10,980 nucleotides of DNA from Alistipes sp. (GCA_017559615.1 JAFYRB010000085.1:1-10980); one strand, 5' to 3'. Positions 1 to 7,161 are shown, counted from the first letter of the stretch. The notes: generated from the letters alone by a model not told the origin. A program made the numbers and translations.

Positions 1-753
1 GTTGTGTTGAATGATTTGGTTTGGCAAGTTGAGCTTCCAAGTGGCTCGGTATATAGTGGCCAACTTAATGAAAAGGGTAAGCCTAATGGCTTCGGATGTA
101 TGGGTTATGTAGGTCGTGAGGGCTTCCTGGAGAGCATCTATGTTGGTGAGTTCCTTCATAGTCAGCCACACGGTCGTGGATACCTCCTCGAACACCATAT
201 TACTAAGCAAGTGGGTGCGCGACGTAGGGCAACCGCGGAGGATGTTATGATGAATGCCGTTTATGACCAATGTGGCAGGCCATACATTTATCCTATTGAG
301 GTGGGTGATTTTATCGGAGGCGAGACATCGATAGCTCATAGGTGGCTTATGAAGCAGGATGGTATGTGGCAGAATGGCCGTTTTTTGCAGGTTGTACGAC
401 GTAATTTCCAGCCATTTAAGGAGGATAAGCTATATAGTCTGTCGTATGCGAAAGAAAGCAAACCCTCGTGGCAGAAGCACAAGAGCATCCGCTTGGGTGA
501 GATTGGTAGCGATGGTACGCGTGTTAACCTTAGCCATAATGTTGTGCTTACGCCATTGAGTAGTGGCCGTCTGATGGTGCAACTTGGGGCGCAGCTCTTT
601 ACGCTGGGTGGTAATGAGATATATGAGTTTGAAAGAAAAGAGAGTGGGGTAAATCGCCGTTACTACTTTTCGCTTCAGCCAATCGGTGTTACAAGTGGCA
701 ACGAGCCGATTGTGGAGGTTAAGCGCGAGGGTGTTAAGTACCTTAAACTCTAA
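1..753 (+). CDS. MORN-repeat hypothetical protein, probably 5'-partial
   Basis: The frame is open from base 1. A GTG at 4 gives 249 aa, but only three bases precede it, so the true start may lie outside the window. The N-terminal part carries MORN-like repeats: YSGQLNEKGKPNGFG at about residues 17-31 and YVGEFLHSQPHGRG at about 46-59, with a degenerate third (DGMWQNGRF, 119-127). Residues 130-249 match no family I recognise and look beta-rich, with many Tyr/Val/Gly. I see no signal peptide or membrane segment from the GTG onward. MORN repeats are short beta-hairpins usually linked to protein or lipid-membrane contacts; here they support only a structural or scaffold guess. The gene ends in tandem stops (TAA TAG) and faces the outer-membrane gene across a shared terminator. 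Confidence 0.72.
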   Translation, partial: VVLNDLVWQVELPSGSVYSGQLNEKGKPNGFGCMGYVGREGFLESIYVGEFLHSQPHGRGYLLEHHITKQVGARRRATAEDVMMNAVYDQCGRPYIYPIEVGDFIGGETSIAHRWLMKQDGMWQNGRFLQVVRRNFQPFKEDKLYSLSYAKESKPSWQKHKSIRLGEIGSDGTRVNLSHNVVLTPLSSGRLMVQLGAQLFTLGGNEIYEFERKESGVNRRYYFSLQPIGVTSGNEPIVEVKREGVKYLKL

Positions 754-766
754 TAGATTATAAAAT

Positions 767-803
767 AAAATAAGTGAGGTAGAGATTCTACCTCACTTAT
801 TTT
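767..803. terminator. Bidirectional intrinsic terminator between convergent genes
   Basis: A perfect 16-bp stem pairs 767-782 with 788-803 around a 5-base loop (core AAGTGAGGTAG / CTACCTCACTT). The right arm runs into T800-T805. The left arm is preceded by an A-rich stretch (762-770), which becomes a U-run on the opposite strand. It lies between the stop of the MORN gene (753) and the stop of the Omp85 gene (823), so it probably ends transcripts from both sides. Confidence 0.9.
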
Positions 804-822
804 TTATGCCCGTTGCTCGTTA

Positions 823-2289
823 TTAGAACAAGTAGCCCGTATTGATGTAGAACGCACCCTTACCATCCTGATTCTTGATAAGAGGGTCGCTGCTGAACTT
901 GCTGAGTGGCAAGCCATACTCGAATGCCACGATGAAGTTCTGGTTCATAATGAATCGCAAGCCACCACCTACGGTGATATGTGGGCGGTCAGCGGTGCGG
1001 TTACCTGTTTGTGCCATATACTCGTCATACTCCGCGCGATACTGCTCATCGCCCTTGAACGACATATCATAGTTCTTGGTAACCATAGTACCATCGCTGA
1101 AGAGGCTCAAACCGAACGAGATATTTTGCTTCCATAGCTGGAACGATACGAAGCGCCAGCGAAGCTCGGCGTTGTACGATGCTACGTCAAGGCCCTGCAC
1201 GCGGTTACGCATCAAGCCTCGGATAGTGCGGTAGCCACCCATACCATCGCGGTCGTAGTTCGAACCCATAACGGTGATAAATGGCAATACGTAATATGGC
1301 GCATCGTTGCCGAAAGTACCCTCATAATTAAGACGATATGCAAACGTGAGGATATCATTCTTCACAATAGGCACATAGTGGCGGAAGGTAACCGAGTAGC
1401 GGTAGTAAGGGTTTGTTGTGCCGAGCCACTTTGGTGCCAACATTGCGTGTGCCTCTGCCCAGATACCACGTGATGGAGCAGCCTCCTTATCACGAGTATC
1501 GAACAACAAACCAAGACGAAGGGTGCTGCTGACGCCGCCCCACGCCTCCTCCTCGGAGATGATACCCCAGTCGCGGTACATATCGAAAATAGGCTTCTCC
1601 TCGGCTGGGAACACCTTATAGTCCTCCTTATTCTTATTAATCTTATCGAGGTTTAGCGCCTGCTTATTGTCATAACCCTGCTTGATGTAGCTGAGGTGGT
1701 AGCCCGCCTCCCAGAAGAACTTATTATCCCAGATATTGCCCGTAAAGTCGGTCTTGAAGAGTAGGGCAAGGCGGTTAACGCGATACTTTGGAGTGTAGAT
1801 GAAGTTATCCGTATTGGCCTTATCCTTACCAAGTGCCACACGCTCAGCATCGAAATACGACATATAACCATTGAAACCATAGAAGTCCATAGCCTTGTCG
1901 TTGGTAAGCGTGATGGTAGATGAGAATCTCACACCTGGAATCGAGAACTTATTGTCGTACGACACAACAAAGAGCTGTGAGCCTTTGGTGAAGAACGATG
2001 CCTCGAAGTACCACTTTTGACGTGGGTTAGGGTATGTAGAGCCGTCGCCAAAGTCGAAAATGTTGAGCAAGGCGCCAAGCTGGAAACCCTTATCAGCATC
2101 GAATGCCACGGCTGGAAGTGGACCATAGTTATAGCCCGTCTTGATAATCTCGCCGTTCTCGTTATACTTAACCTCCTTCTTCTTTTTCTCGCTCTTCTCC
2201 ACATCGCTTGTAGGAAGTTCCGTCGCAGCAAATGCACCAAAAGGCATAATAGCCAAGATTGCTGCGATGATGATATTACGTACTTTCAT
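823..2289 (-). CDS. Omp85/BamA-like outer-membrane beta-barrel without POTRA domains
   Basis: 488 aa. Residues 1-21 form a signal peptide (basic MKVR, hydrophobic core, AFA cleavage site). A short Lys-rich linker follows (about 30-40), then roughly 430 residues of alternating aromatic/polar strands, enough for a 16-strand barrel. Omp85 hallmarks: LLFDTRDKEAAPSRGIW (261-277), typical of the surface-antigen (D15) domain, and GGYRTIRGL (351-359), at the place of the conserved VRGF/Y loop-6 motif. The chain ends in Phe (FYINTGYLF), a classic beta-signal for BAM recognition. There is no room for POTRA repeats, unlike BamA (about 800 aa) or TamA. It is last in the run behind the acyltransferase (8-bp gap). 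A role in moving lipid or protein across the outer membrane is inferred from the family; no substrate is evident. Confidence 0.85.
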   Translation of the reverse strand: MKVRNIIIAAILAIMPFGAFAATELPTSDVEKSEKKKKEVKYNENGEIIKTGYNYGPLPAVAFDADKGFQLGALLNIFDFGDGSTYPNPRQKWYFEASFFTKGSQLFVVSYDNKFSIPGVRFSSTITLTNDKAMDFYGFNGYMSYFDAERVALGKDKANTDNFIYTPKYRVNRLALLFKTDFTGNIWDNKFFWEAGYHLSYIKQGYDNKQALNLDKINKNKEDYKVFPAEEKPIFDMYRDWGIISEEEAWGGVSSTLRLGLLFDTRDKEAAPSRGIWAEAHAMLAPKWLGTTNPYYRYSVTFRHYVPIVKNDILTFAYRLNYEGTFGNDAPYYVLPFITVMGSNYDRDGMGGYRTIRGLMRNRVQGLDVASYNAELRWRFVSFQLWKQNISFGLSLFSDGTMVTKNYDMSFKGDEQYRAEYDEYMAQTGNRTADRPHITVGGGLRFIMNQNFIVAFEYGLPLSKFSSDPLIKNQDGKGAFYINTGYLF

Positions 2290-2297
2290 AATATTCT

Positions 2298-3626
2298 CTA
2301 TTTAAACATTAACTCTCTGATTTGCTTATACTTGTTGCGTAATGTCTTATTGCGCCATAGTCGTGCGTCGGAAATCATATGTCTTATCACACGGTAACAC
2401 TCGTCGACAACAAATGGCGAAGGTAAGATAGCCAACGTAGCTACAAGGGCCACAGTCCAAGGTAGTGTGGCGTATGCTACTGCGGCATAGATAATCATAA
2501 GTATTGGCCATACCACGAGGTTGACGAGAAATCGCACCGAGTTATGGAATGCTGCATCCTTGAACTTTCCTGTGAGGAACTTACAAATAAGTGTCGCAGG
2601 AAGGCTAAATATGGATGTGAGTAGCAGATATGGCAGAAGAATGATGAATATCACATTCTCAAGAATACGCGAAAGAATAGGGCGGCGTGCAGCGACAGAC
2701 TTAAGGCTGATATTCTCCTTCGTACGCATCGCGATAGCCTCACGACCGAGGTCGAGAATTCTCTTTGCACGCTCTGGATCGCTCTCCTTCATCTCCTGAA
2801 TCTGCTTAACAGTGAGGTTGTTAGCCGTAAAGTAAGCGTTCAGACCACGTAGCTTCAACGCTCTGTTGTACTTACGATGTAGCTTGAGCTGATTTGATAC
2901 TACAGCGCCGCAAACCTCATACGTAGCCTCATAATCCTCGTCATTAGGGATATAGAAAATCGACTCTCGCATACGCTCCTCGAGCAACTGACGGATGTCG
3001 TTCATCTGCTCCTGTGTGTGCATATCGCTACGTGCAGCTATAAACTTGCCAACGTTGATAGGCTCACCAATCTGCACTCGCACTGTCGAGCGGAAGCGGA
3101 TGAAGTTACCATAGCGGATGCCTACGGGAACGATATAAAGAGGTACGTCGGGCATAAGCTCCTGAGCCTGGAAGGCGATACGGAAGATACCCTTTGATAG
3201 CGGAAGTGTCGAGAACTTTGTCTGGTGCATACCCTCTGGGAAGATGCAGAATGGAATCTTGTCGCGAAGCACATCCACAGCCTTCTCAATAGTCTCGTTA
3301 TTACGCTTCACCTCGTCGATACCATCACGCATACGCATAATAGGCATAATCTTAAGGAAGGTGAGAATCTTGGCAACCTTCGGTTTCTTGAAGATATCGG
3401 CGCGTGCAACAAATACCTTTGGTGAGGTATCCATCGCAAGCAACAACATCGCATCCATCAATGTTCCTGTGTGGTTAGGAGCATAGATAATTGCACCATC
3501 CTTAGGTATGCGCTCAAGGCCTTCATAATGTACGCTGCGATATGACAATCGCACCATAGCATCTACATAATGGCGCAAGAAGCTATATAGCCAGTCGTAG
3601 TCCTGAATCTTTCGCTGTTTAGCCAT
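2298..3626 (-). CDS. PlsC-type 1-acyl-sn-glycerol-3-phosphate acyltransferase family protein with C-terminal membrane extension
   Basis: 442 aa from the ATG at 3626. An upstream in-frame ATG at 3719 would run back into the preceding gene and adds residues unlike the family, so I reject it. The LPLAT catalytic motifs are in order: NHTGTLMD (51-58, the HX4D dyad), VFVARADIFKKP (71-82, motif II region), FPEGMH (129-134, motif III with Met-His in place of the common Thr-Arg) and VPVGI (166-170, motif IV). The protein is longer than E. coli PlsC (about 245 aa). Residues 200-310 are charged and helical; 321-350 and 365-405 are hydrophobic, suggesting two to three membrane segments. Expected activity is acyl transfer to a glycerolipid or related lipid at the inner membrane; the acceptor cannot be told from sequence. 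It lies 26 bp after the transporter and 8 bp before the Omp85 gene. Confidence 0.88.
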   Translation of the reverse strand: MAKQRKIQDYDWLYSFLRHYVDAMVRLSYRSVHYEGLERIPKDGAIIYAPNHTGTLMDAMLLLAMDTSPKVFVARADIFKKPKVAKILTFLKIMPIMRMRDGIDEVKRNNETIEKAVDVLRDKIPFCIFPEGMHQTKFSTLPLSKGIFRIAFQAQELMPDVPLYIVPVGIRYGNFIRFRSTVRVQIGEPINVGKFIAARSDMHTQEQMNDIRQLLEERMRESIFYIPNDEDYEATYEVCGAVVSNQLKLHRKYNRALKLRGLNAYFTANNLTVKQIQEMKESDPERAKRILDLGREAIAMRTKENISLKSVAARRPILSRILENVIFIILLPYLLLTSIFSLPATLICKFLTGKFKDAAFHNSVRFLVNLVVWPILMIIYAAVAYATLPWTVALVATLAILPSPFVVDECYRVIRHMISDARLWRNKTLRNKYKQIRELMFK

Positions 3627-3652
3627 AATTCGGAAATTTGTAGTTTGGGAAA

Positions 3653-4615
3653 CTAAAGGTTGGTCTTGCGGAATGTGGTAGCAACGCTCAAGCCCGAAAT
3701 GATGTGCCATACGCCCCACAACGCTGTGATGATGACCATACCACCGTTATGCTCCCATACTGTAGGGTTGAAGATTGCAGGGTTGAAGAGTAGGGCAAGA
3801 CCAAGGCCTGAGTTCTGAATACCTGTCTCGATGGTTAGACTTCGGCGGTCTGCAATAGGCACCTTTGCCCAGCGACCTGTGAAGTAACCCACGCTGAGTG
3901 CCGAGGCGTTGTGGATGATAACGATAACAAAGGCGCAAAGGATAGCAGCGTAAACTACCCACTTCTGCTCAAATGCAGAAAGCACCTGCGAGAGAGTCAC
4001 TGCGACCATACCCATAAACAGAAGGATAGACATCCACTGCGTAGGCTTCATAAGGCGCTTTGCACCGTTAGGAAAGTAGTGTGTGAAGAGTACACCCGCG
4101 ATAATTGGCAAGCCGAGGATGATAAGAATCTGCTCGAGCATATCCATAAATGGAATCTCAAGAGTTGGGATATCGTTCTTTACGGCAGCGAACTTGCAGT
4201 AGAGCGTACCCCAGAACCAGAAGTTTATAGGGGTGATGACTGGCGCAGCGATGGTTGTGATAGCGGTCATAGATACCGACAACTCCACGTTACCCTTCGA
4301 TAGAGATGACATAAAGTTCGAGATGTTACCACCAGGGCACGATGCCACGAGAATCATACCGATAGCCACCATAGGGGTAATGATAGGGTTGAGGATGATT
4401 GTAAGGAGGCAAGTTACGGCTGGCAATGCTACCCACTGAAGGAAGATACCCAGGAGAACTGACTTAGGGTTTTTGAAAACATCCTTAAAGGTTTGAATTT
4501 TGATGCCGAGCGCCACGCCGAACATTACAAACGCCAAAATGCAGTTTACTACTACCATCTCACTTGCTCCGAGATTGATGTTTAGCGTGTCAAGAAATGC
4601 CAATTGTTCCTTCAT
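3653..4615 (-). CDS. Bile acid:sodium symporter (BASS/SBF) family transporter
   Basis: 320 aa, the usual length for bacterial BASS proteins, with about ten hydrophobic segments across the chain. Family signatures: ILVASCPGGNISNFMSSLSKGNVELSVSMT, beginning near residue 88 (the broken-helix region with CPGG at 93-96), and IETGIQNSGLG (262-272), matching the Glu-x-Gly-x-Gln-Asn sodium-site helix of ASBT homologues. It is thus a probable Na+-coupled inner-membrane importer of organic anions. Bacterial members move bile acids, pantoate/pyruvate-like acids or sulfated steroids, and the substrate cannot be chosen here. It is the first gene of the leftward run and is divergent from another multi-pass transporter across 281 bp. 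The ATG at 4615 has no Shine-Dalgarno motif, as is usual in Bacteroidota. Confidence 0.9.
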   Translation of the reverse strand: MKEQLAFLDTLNINLGASEMVVVNCILAFVMFGVALGIKIQTFKDVFKNPKSVLLGIFLQWVALPAVTCLLTIILNPIITPMVAIGMILVASCPGGNISNFMSSLSKGNVELSVSMTAITTIAAPVITPINFWFWGTLYCKFAAVKNDIPTLEIPFMDMLEQILIILGLPIIAGVLFTHYFPNGAKRLMKPTQWMSILLFMGMVAVTLSQVLSAFEQKWVVYAAILCAFVIVIIHNASALSVGYFTGRWAKVPIADRRSLTIETGIQNSGLGLALLFNPAIFNPTVWEHNGGMVIITALWGVWHIISGLSVATTFRKTNL

Positions 4616-4690
4616 AATTACAACTTAATTTTCGCCCCGATAAGGGCATAAGATTTTGGGTTATTAGTTTCTAAAAGCAATAATTGTGTC

Positions 4691-4714
4691 TGTGTCTTTT
4701 CCGATATTGACACA
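4691..4714 (-). promoter_or_regulatory. Possible small hairpin in the leader of the BASS gene
   Basis: TGTGTC (4691-4696) pairs exactly with GACACA (4709-4714) across 12 bases, and TGTGTC is directly repeated at 4685-4690, so two alternative pairings are possible. A second short inverted repeat, TATGG/CCATA, lies at 4722-4737. Both fall in the roughly 125-nt leader expected if transcription starts from the leftward -7 box. No known riboswitch consensus is recognised; this may be chance. Confidence 0.25.
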
Positions 4715-4747
4715 TAATTGGTATGGCGTTGACCATATTCCAACATA

Positions 4748-4755
4748 CAAATATA
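4748..4755 (-). promoter_or_regulatory. Bacteroidota -7 box for the leftward transporter operon
   Basis: Read on the minus strand the bases are TATATTTG, a full match to the Bacteroidota -7 consensus TAnnTTTG. I find no TTTG -33 element about 20 bp further upstream (to the right); that zone is an A/T tract and CCCAT. It would give a leader of about 125 nt for the gene starting at 4615. Confidence 0.45.
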
Positions 4756-4805
4756 TTAAAAATTTTTTAAAAACTCCCATCTTTTATTAGGAAATATACC
4801 TATTT

Positions 4806-4831
4806 TAAGTATTAATACGTATATATACTTA
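4806..4831. promoter_or_regulatory. 26-bp imperfect palindrome, candidate operator
   Basis: Dyad centred between 4818 and 4819. The outer arms TAAGTAT (4806-4812) and ATACTTA (4825-4831) are exact inverted repeats, and the core ATACGTAT (4815-4822) is a perfect palindrome on the same centre; only the two position pairs 4813/4824 and 4814/4823 fail. It lies 22 bp upstream of the rightward -7 box, where a -33 element would sit, so a bound homodimeric regulator would be well placed to block (or help) RNA polymerase. It has no T-run and is not a terminator. Confidence 0.5.
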
Positions 4832-4853
4832 CTCCAAACGCTGAAAAATAGAA

Positions 4854-4861
4854 TATATTTG
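4854..4861 (+). promoter_or_regulatory. Bacteroidota -7 box for the DUF819 gene
   Basis: TATATTTG matches the consensus TAnnTTTG. The start codon is at 4897, so the leader would be about 30 nt, typical in length. No clear TTTG -33 box is present about 20 bp upstream; that position abuts the right arm of the palindrome, which could mean the promoter depends on an activator. Confidence 0.55.
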
Positions 4862-4896
4862 TATCACGATTCCGAACATAATTAACCCGAAATCCT

Positions 4897-6063
4897 ATGA
4901 TAGTATTAAACTACATCGTTGCATTATTGTTCTATTTGGCTACTCCCGCTGTGGTGTTGTGGTTCTGTCGCCGTCTTCCGTTGCTGGGAAAGATTGGCCC
5001 TATAATGGTGCTTTATGCCGTAGGTATGATTGTGGGTAACGCCTTCATACTGCCCTCGGAGATGCTCGTTTTGCAGGAGTTGCTCCCTAATGTTATGGTG
5101 CCGTTGGCTATCCCTATGATGCTATTTGGTTGTAGCTTCTCGCGTAGCGAGTTGGCGTTGCAATTCAAGGTCTGCATAAGTGGTTTTTTATCGGTCGTAG
5201 TGGCGGTTGTAGGTGGCTACTTGCTCTTTGGTAGCAAGGTGCCAGAGGGCGCTGCAGTGGGAGGTATAATCTCGGGAATGTATACAGGTGGTACTATCAA
5301 TGCCGCGGCGCTTCAGACTATATTCCAAATTGATAGTTTTACCTTTACGCTCGTAAACTCCTACGATATCGTAATCTCGTTCCTCTATTTTGTATTCTTG
5401 TTTAGTTGTGGTATTCGCCTTTTCCGTCGCCTTTTTGGTGAGAAGAGTCGCCGTGCGGAGGTTCAGGATGAGGAGTTTATCGCAGACTCAATGGCCGAGC
5501 AGAAGAGCGCTCCTTATGCGGGACTTTTCACACGTCAGGGCTTGAAAGAGTTGGGCGCTATCGTTGGTGTTACGTTGGGCGTTGTGGCACTGTCAGGTGG
5601 CGTGGCATTCCTTGTTCCAGAGAGCTGGTTTATGATGGTCTTTATCCTGATGCTCACTACGTTAGGCGTTGCGCTTTCGTTTGTTGAGCGTGTGCGAAAT
5701 ATGGAGCGTAGCTACGATATTGGAATGTATCTAATCTATGTTTTCAGCCTTGCGATAGCCTCTATGGCCGACTTCTCGAAACTCGATATCTCGGAGGGTG
5801 TAAACCTTATCGCCTATATGTTCTTCGCGGTCTTTGTGTCGCTTCTTGTTCACGCCATTATTTGCCGTGTGCTGAAGGTCGATGCCGATTCTATGACCAT
5901 CACCTCGGTGGCATTTATCAACTCGCCGCCGTTTGTGCCTATGGTTGCTGCGGTGATGCAGAATCGTAAGGCGCTGATTACGGGCCTCGGTGCGGGTATC
6001 GTGGGTTATGCGCTTGGCAATCATCTGGGCGTTATCGTTGCCCAACTGTTGTCGGCATTGTAA
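4897..6063 (+). CDS. DUF819 family multi-pass membrane transporter
   Basis: 388 aa, the normal length for DUF819 (YjcL-like) proteins, with about ten to twelve hydrophobic segments in two halves split by a charged cytosolic loop (about 178-215, SRRAEVQDEEF). The first-half motif GGIISGMYTGGTINAAALQ (122-140) matches the family's Gly-rich TGGTxN signature; the second half has ITSVAFINSPPFVPMVAAV (335-353), its likely pseudo-symmetric counterpart. As I recall, DUF819 is grouped with the cation:proton antiporter/anion transporter folds that also include BASS proteins. The function of the family is not established; inner-membrane secondary transport is inferred. It stands alone between a divergent promoter region and a strong terminator. 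ATG chosen: first in frame, about 30 nt from the -7 box. Confidence 0.85.
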   Translation: MIVLNYIVALLFYLATPAVVLWFCRRLPLLGKIGPIMVLYAVGMIVGNAFILPSEMLVLQELLPNVMVPLAIPMMLFGCSFSRSELALQFKVCISGFLSVVVAVVGGYLLFGSKVPEGAAVGGIISGMYTGGTINAAALQTIFQIDSFTFTLVNSYDIVISFLYFVFLFSCGIRLFRRLFGEKSRRAEVQDEEFIADSMAEQKSAPYAGLFTRQGLKELGAIVGVTLGVVALSGGVAFLVPESWFMMVFILMLTTLGVALSFVERVRNMERSYDIGMYLIYVFSLAIASMADFSKLDISEGVNLIAYMFFAVFVSLLVHAIICRVLKVDADSMTITSVAFINSPPFVPMVAAVMQNRKALITGLGAGIVGYALGNHLGVIVAQLLSAL

Positions 6064-6107
6064 AAAAAAAGTAGCGTTAACGAATGGCCGTTAACGCTAT
6101 TTTTTTT
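6062..6107. terminator. Bidirectional intrinsic terminator after the DUF819 gene
   Basis: An 11-bp perfect stem pairs 6072-6082 with 6089-6099 (TAGCGTTAACG / CGTTAACGCTA) around a 6-base loop. It is flanked by nine A residues on the left (6062-6070) and eight T residues on the right (6100-6107). It ends the rightward transcript and, by symmetry, the leftward Dus transcript, whose stop codon lies at 6111-6113. Confidence 0.92.
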
Positions 6108-6110
6108 GTC

Positions 6111-7133
6111 TTAAATATCGTGCGATAGAGGTGCTGGAACAGCCTCGCGCATATCGAAATCTCCCCAGCGCTCTGCAACGTAATCCAATGTCGCGAGAAT
6201 CTCCTCGGTGTCGAACGATGTCACAAGTTTGAGGCGTGTCTGCTTGAAGTCGGGGAGGCCCTTAAAGTAGTTGGTAAGGTGGCGGCGCATCTCCAAGATT
6301 CCCACTCTGTCGCCCTTCACCTCCAAGGACTTTGCAAGATGTTCCTTCGCAATCGCAACACGCTCTATGACTGATGGTTGTGGGAGTAACTCGCCTGTTT
6401 CGAGATAGTGGCGGCACTCGCGGAAAATCCACGGACGGCCATACGTAGCACGGCCAATCATAACGCCATCCACGCCATAGCGGTCGAACATCTCCTTACA
6501 CTTTACTGCCGAGTCCACATCGCCATTTCCGATAATCGGAATTGTGATTCGAGGGTCGTTCTTAATTTTTCCGATAAGTGTCCAATCAGCCTCGCCACGA
6601 TACATCTGCGCACGGGTGCGGCCGTGAATCGTGAGGGCTGCAATACCAACATCCTGAAGGCGGAGCGCTATCTCCTCGATGTTTTTCATCTCATCGCTCC
6701 AGCCGAGGCGTGTCTTTACCGTTACGGGTTTGTTCACCGCACGCACAATCTGACGTGTCATCTCCACCATAAGGTCGGGGTCCTTCATCATACCCGAGCC
6801 TGCGCCACGCCCCGCAATCTTCTTTACGGGACATCCGAAGTTGATGTCGATAATATCGGGGTTTGCGCTCTCGGCGATACGTGCTGCCTCGACCATTGGC
6901 TCTATCAAGTGGCCGTAGATTTGAATGCCCACAGGACGCTCATAATCAGCGATGTTGAGCTTCGCACGCGACTTCCACGCATCACGGATAAGACCATCCG
7001 ACGAGATGAACTCCGTATATACAACATCAGCACCAAACCTCTTGCACATATAGCGGAACGAGGGGTCGGTGACATCCTCCATAGGGGCTAAAAATAGTGG
7101 CTGATTACCCAGCTCGATATCTGCAATCTTCAT
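6111..7133 (-). CDS. dusB: tRNA-dihydrouridine synthase, DusB-like
   Basis: 340 aa, close to the usual length of bacterial Dus enzymes. Flavin-dependent enzyme that reduces uridine to dihydrouridine in tRNA with NADPH, in the cytosol. The TIM-barrel motifs are complete: FLAPMEDVTDPSFR (14-27, FMN-binding start), NFGCPVKKIAGRGAGSGMM (98-116) with the catalytic Cys101, VKTRLGW (139-145) with the FMN-contacting Lys140, TIHGRT (168-173), GNGDV (202-206) and MIGRATYGRPWIF (225-237, phosphate-binding). The C-terminal part (260-325) is the helical tRNA-binding domain. The order GCPVKKI..GAGSG and the TYGRPWIF end favour DusB over DusA/C, but the subfamily assignment is by eye. It diverges from argS across 110 bp. 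Start: first ATG, about 14 nt from the predicted transcription start. Confidence 0.93.
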   Translation of the reverse strand: MKIADIELGNQPLFLAPMEDVTDPSFRYMCKRFGADVVYTEFISSDGLIRDAWKSRAKLNIADYERPVGIQIYGHLIEPMVEAARIAESANPDIIDINFGCPVKKIAGRGAGSGMMKDPDLMVEMTRQIVRAVNKPVTVKTRLGWSDEMKNIEEIALRLQDVGIAALTIHGRTRAQMYRGEADWTLIGKIKNDPRITIPIIGNGDVDSAVKCKEMFDRYGVDGVMIGRATYGRPWIFRECRHYLETGELLPQPSVIERVAIAKEHLAKSLEVKGDRVGILEMRRHLTNYFKGLPDFKQTRLKLVTSFDTEEILATLDYVAERWGDFDMREAVPAPLSHDI

Positions 7134-7153
7134 AAAGAAAGAAAATTATTAGG

Positions 7154-7161
7154 CAAAGGTA
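7154..7161 (-). promoter_or_regulatory. -7 box for the Dus gene
   Basis: Minus-strand TACCTTTG, a full match to TAnnTTTG. The Dus ATG is at 7133, so the leader would be only about 14 nt. No good TTTG -33 element is seen at the expected distance. Confidence 0.5.

Larger units (their letters stand above)
4616..4896. other. Divergent intergenic control region (281 bp)
   Basis: AT-rich non-coding gap between two divergent transporter genes. It holds a TATATTTG -7 box on each strand, an A/T-tract stretch (about 4755-4775) likely to be bent, a 26-bp palindrome (4806-4831), and a small hairpin/direct-repeat area in the leader of the leftward gene. I see no small ORF, tRNA or recognisable riboswitch. 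Confidence 0.7.

Noticed and set aside
3627..3719. N-terminal extension of the acyltransferase from the ATG at 3719
   Set aside because: It would overlap the end of the transporter gene by 67 bp and adds 31 residues without family resemblance; the ATG at 3626 gives a normal PlsC start.
4755..4776. A/T-tract stretch as an intrinsic terminator or attachment site
   Set aside because: The self-complementary A5/T6 run has no GC stem and no flanking integrase or duplicated sequence; it is better explained as AT-rich promoter DNA.
6408..7091. Long plus-strand open frame of 227 codons antisense to the Dus gene
   Set aside because: It is the complement of a complete conserved enzyme, encodes a His/Arg/Asn-rich composition typical of antisense reading, and has no family motif.
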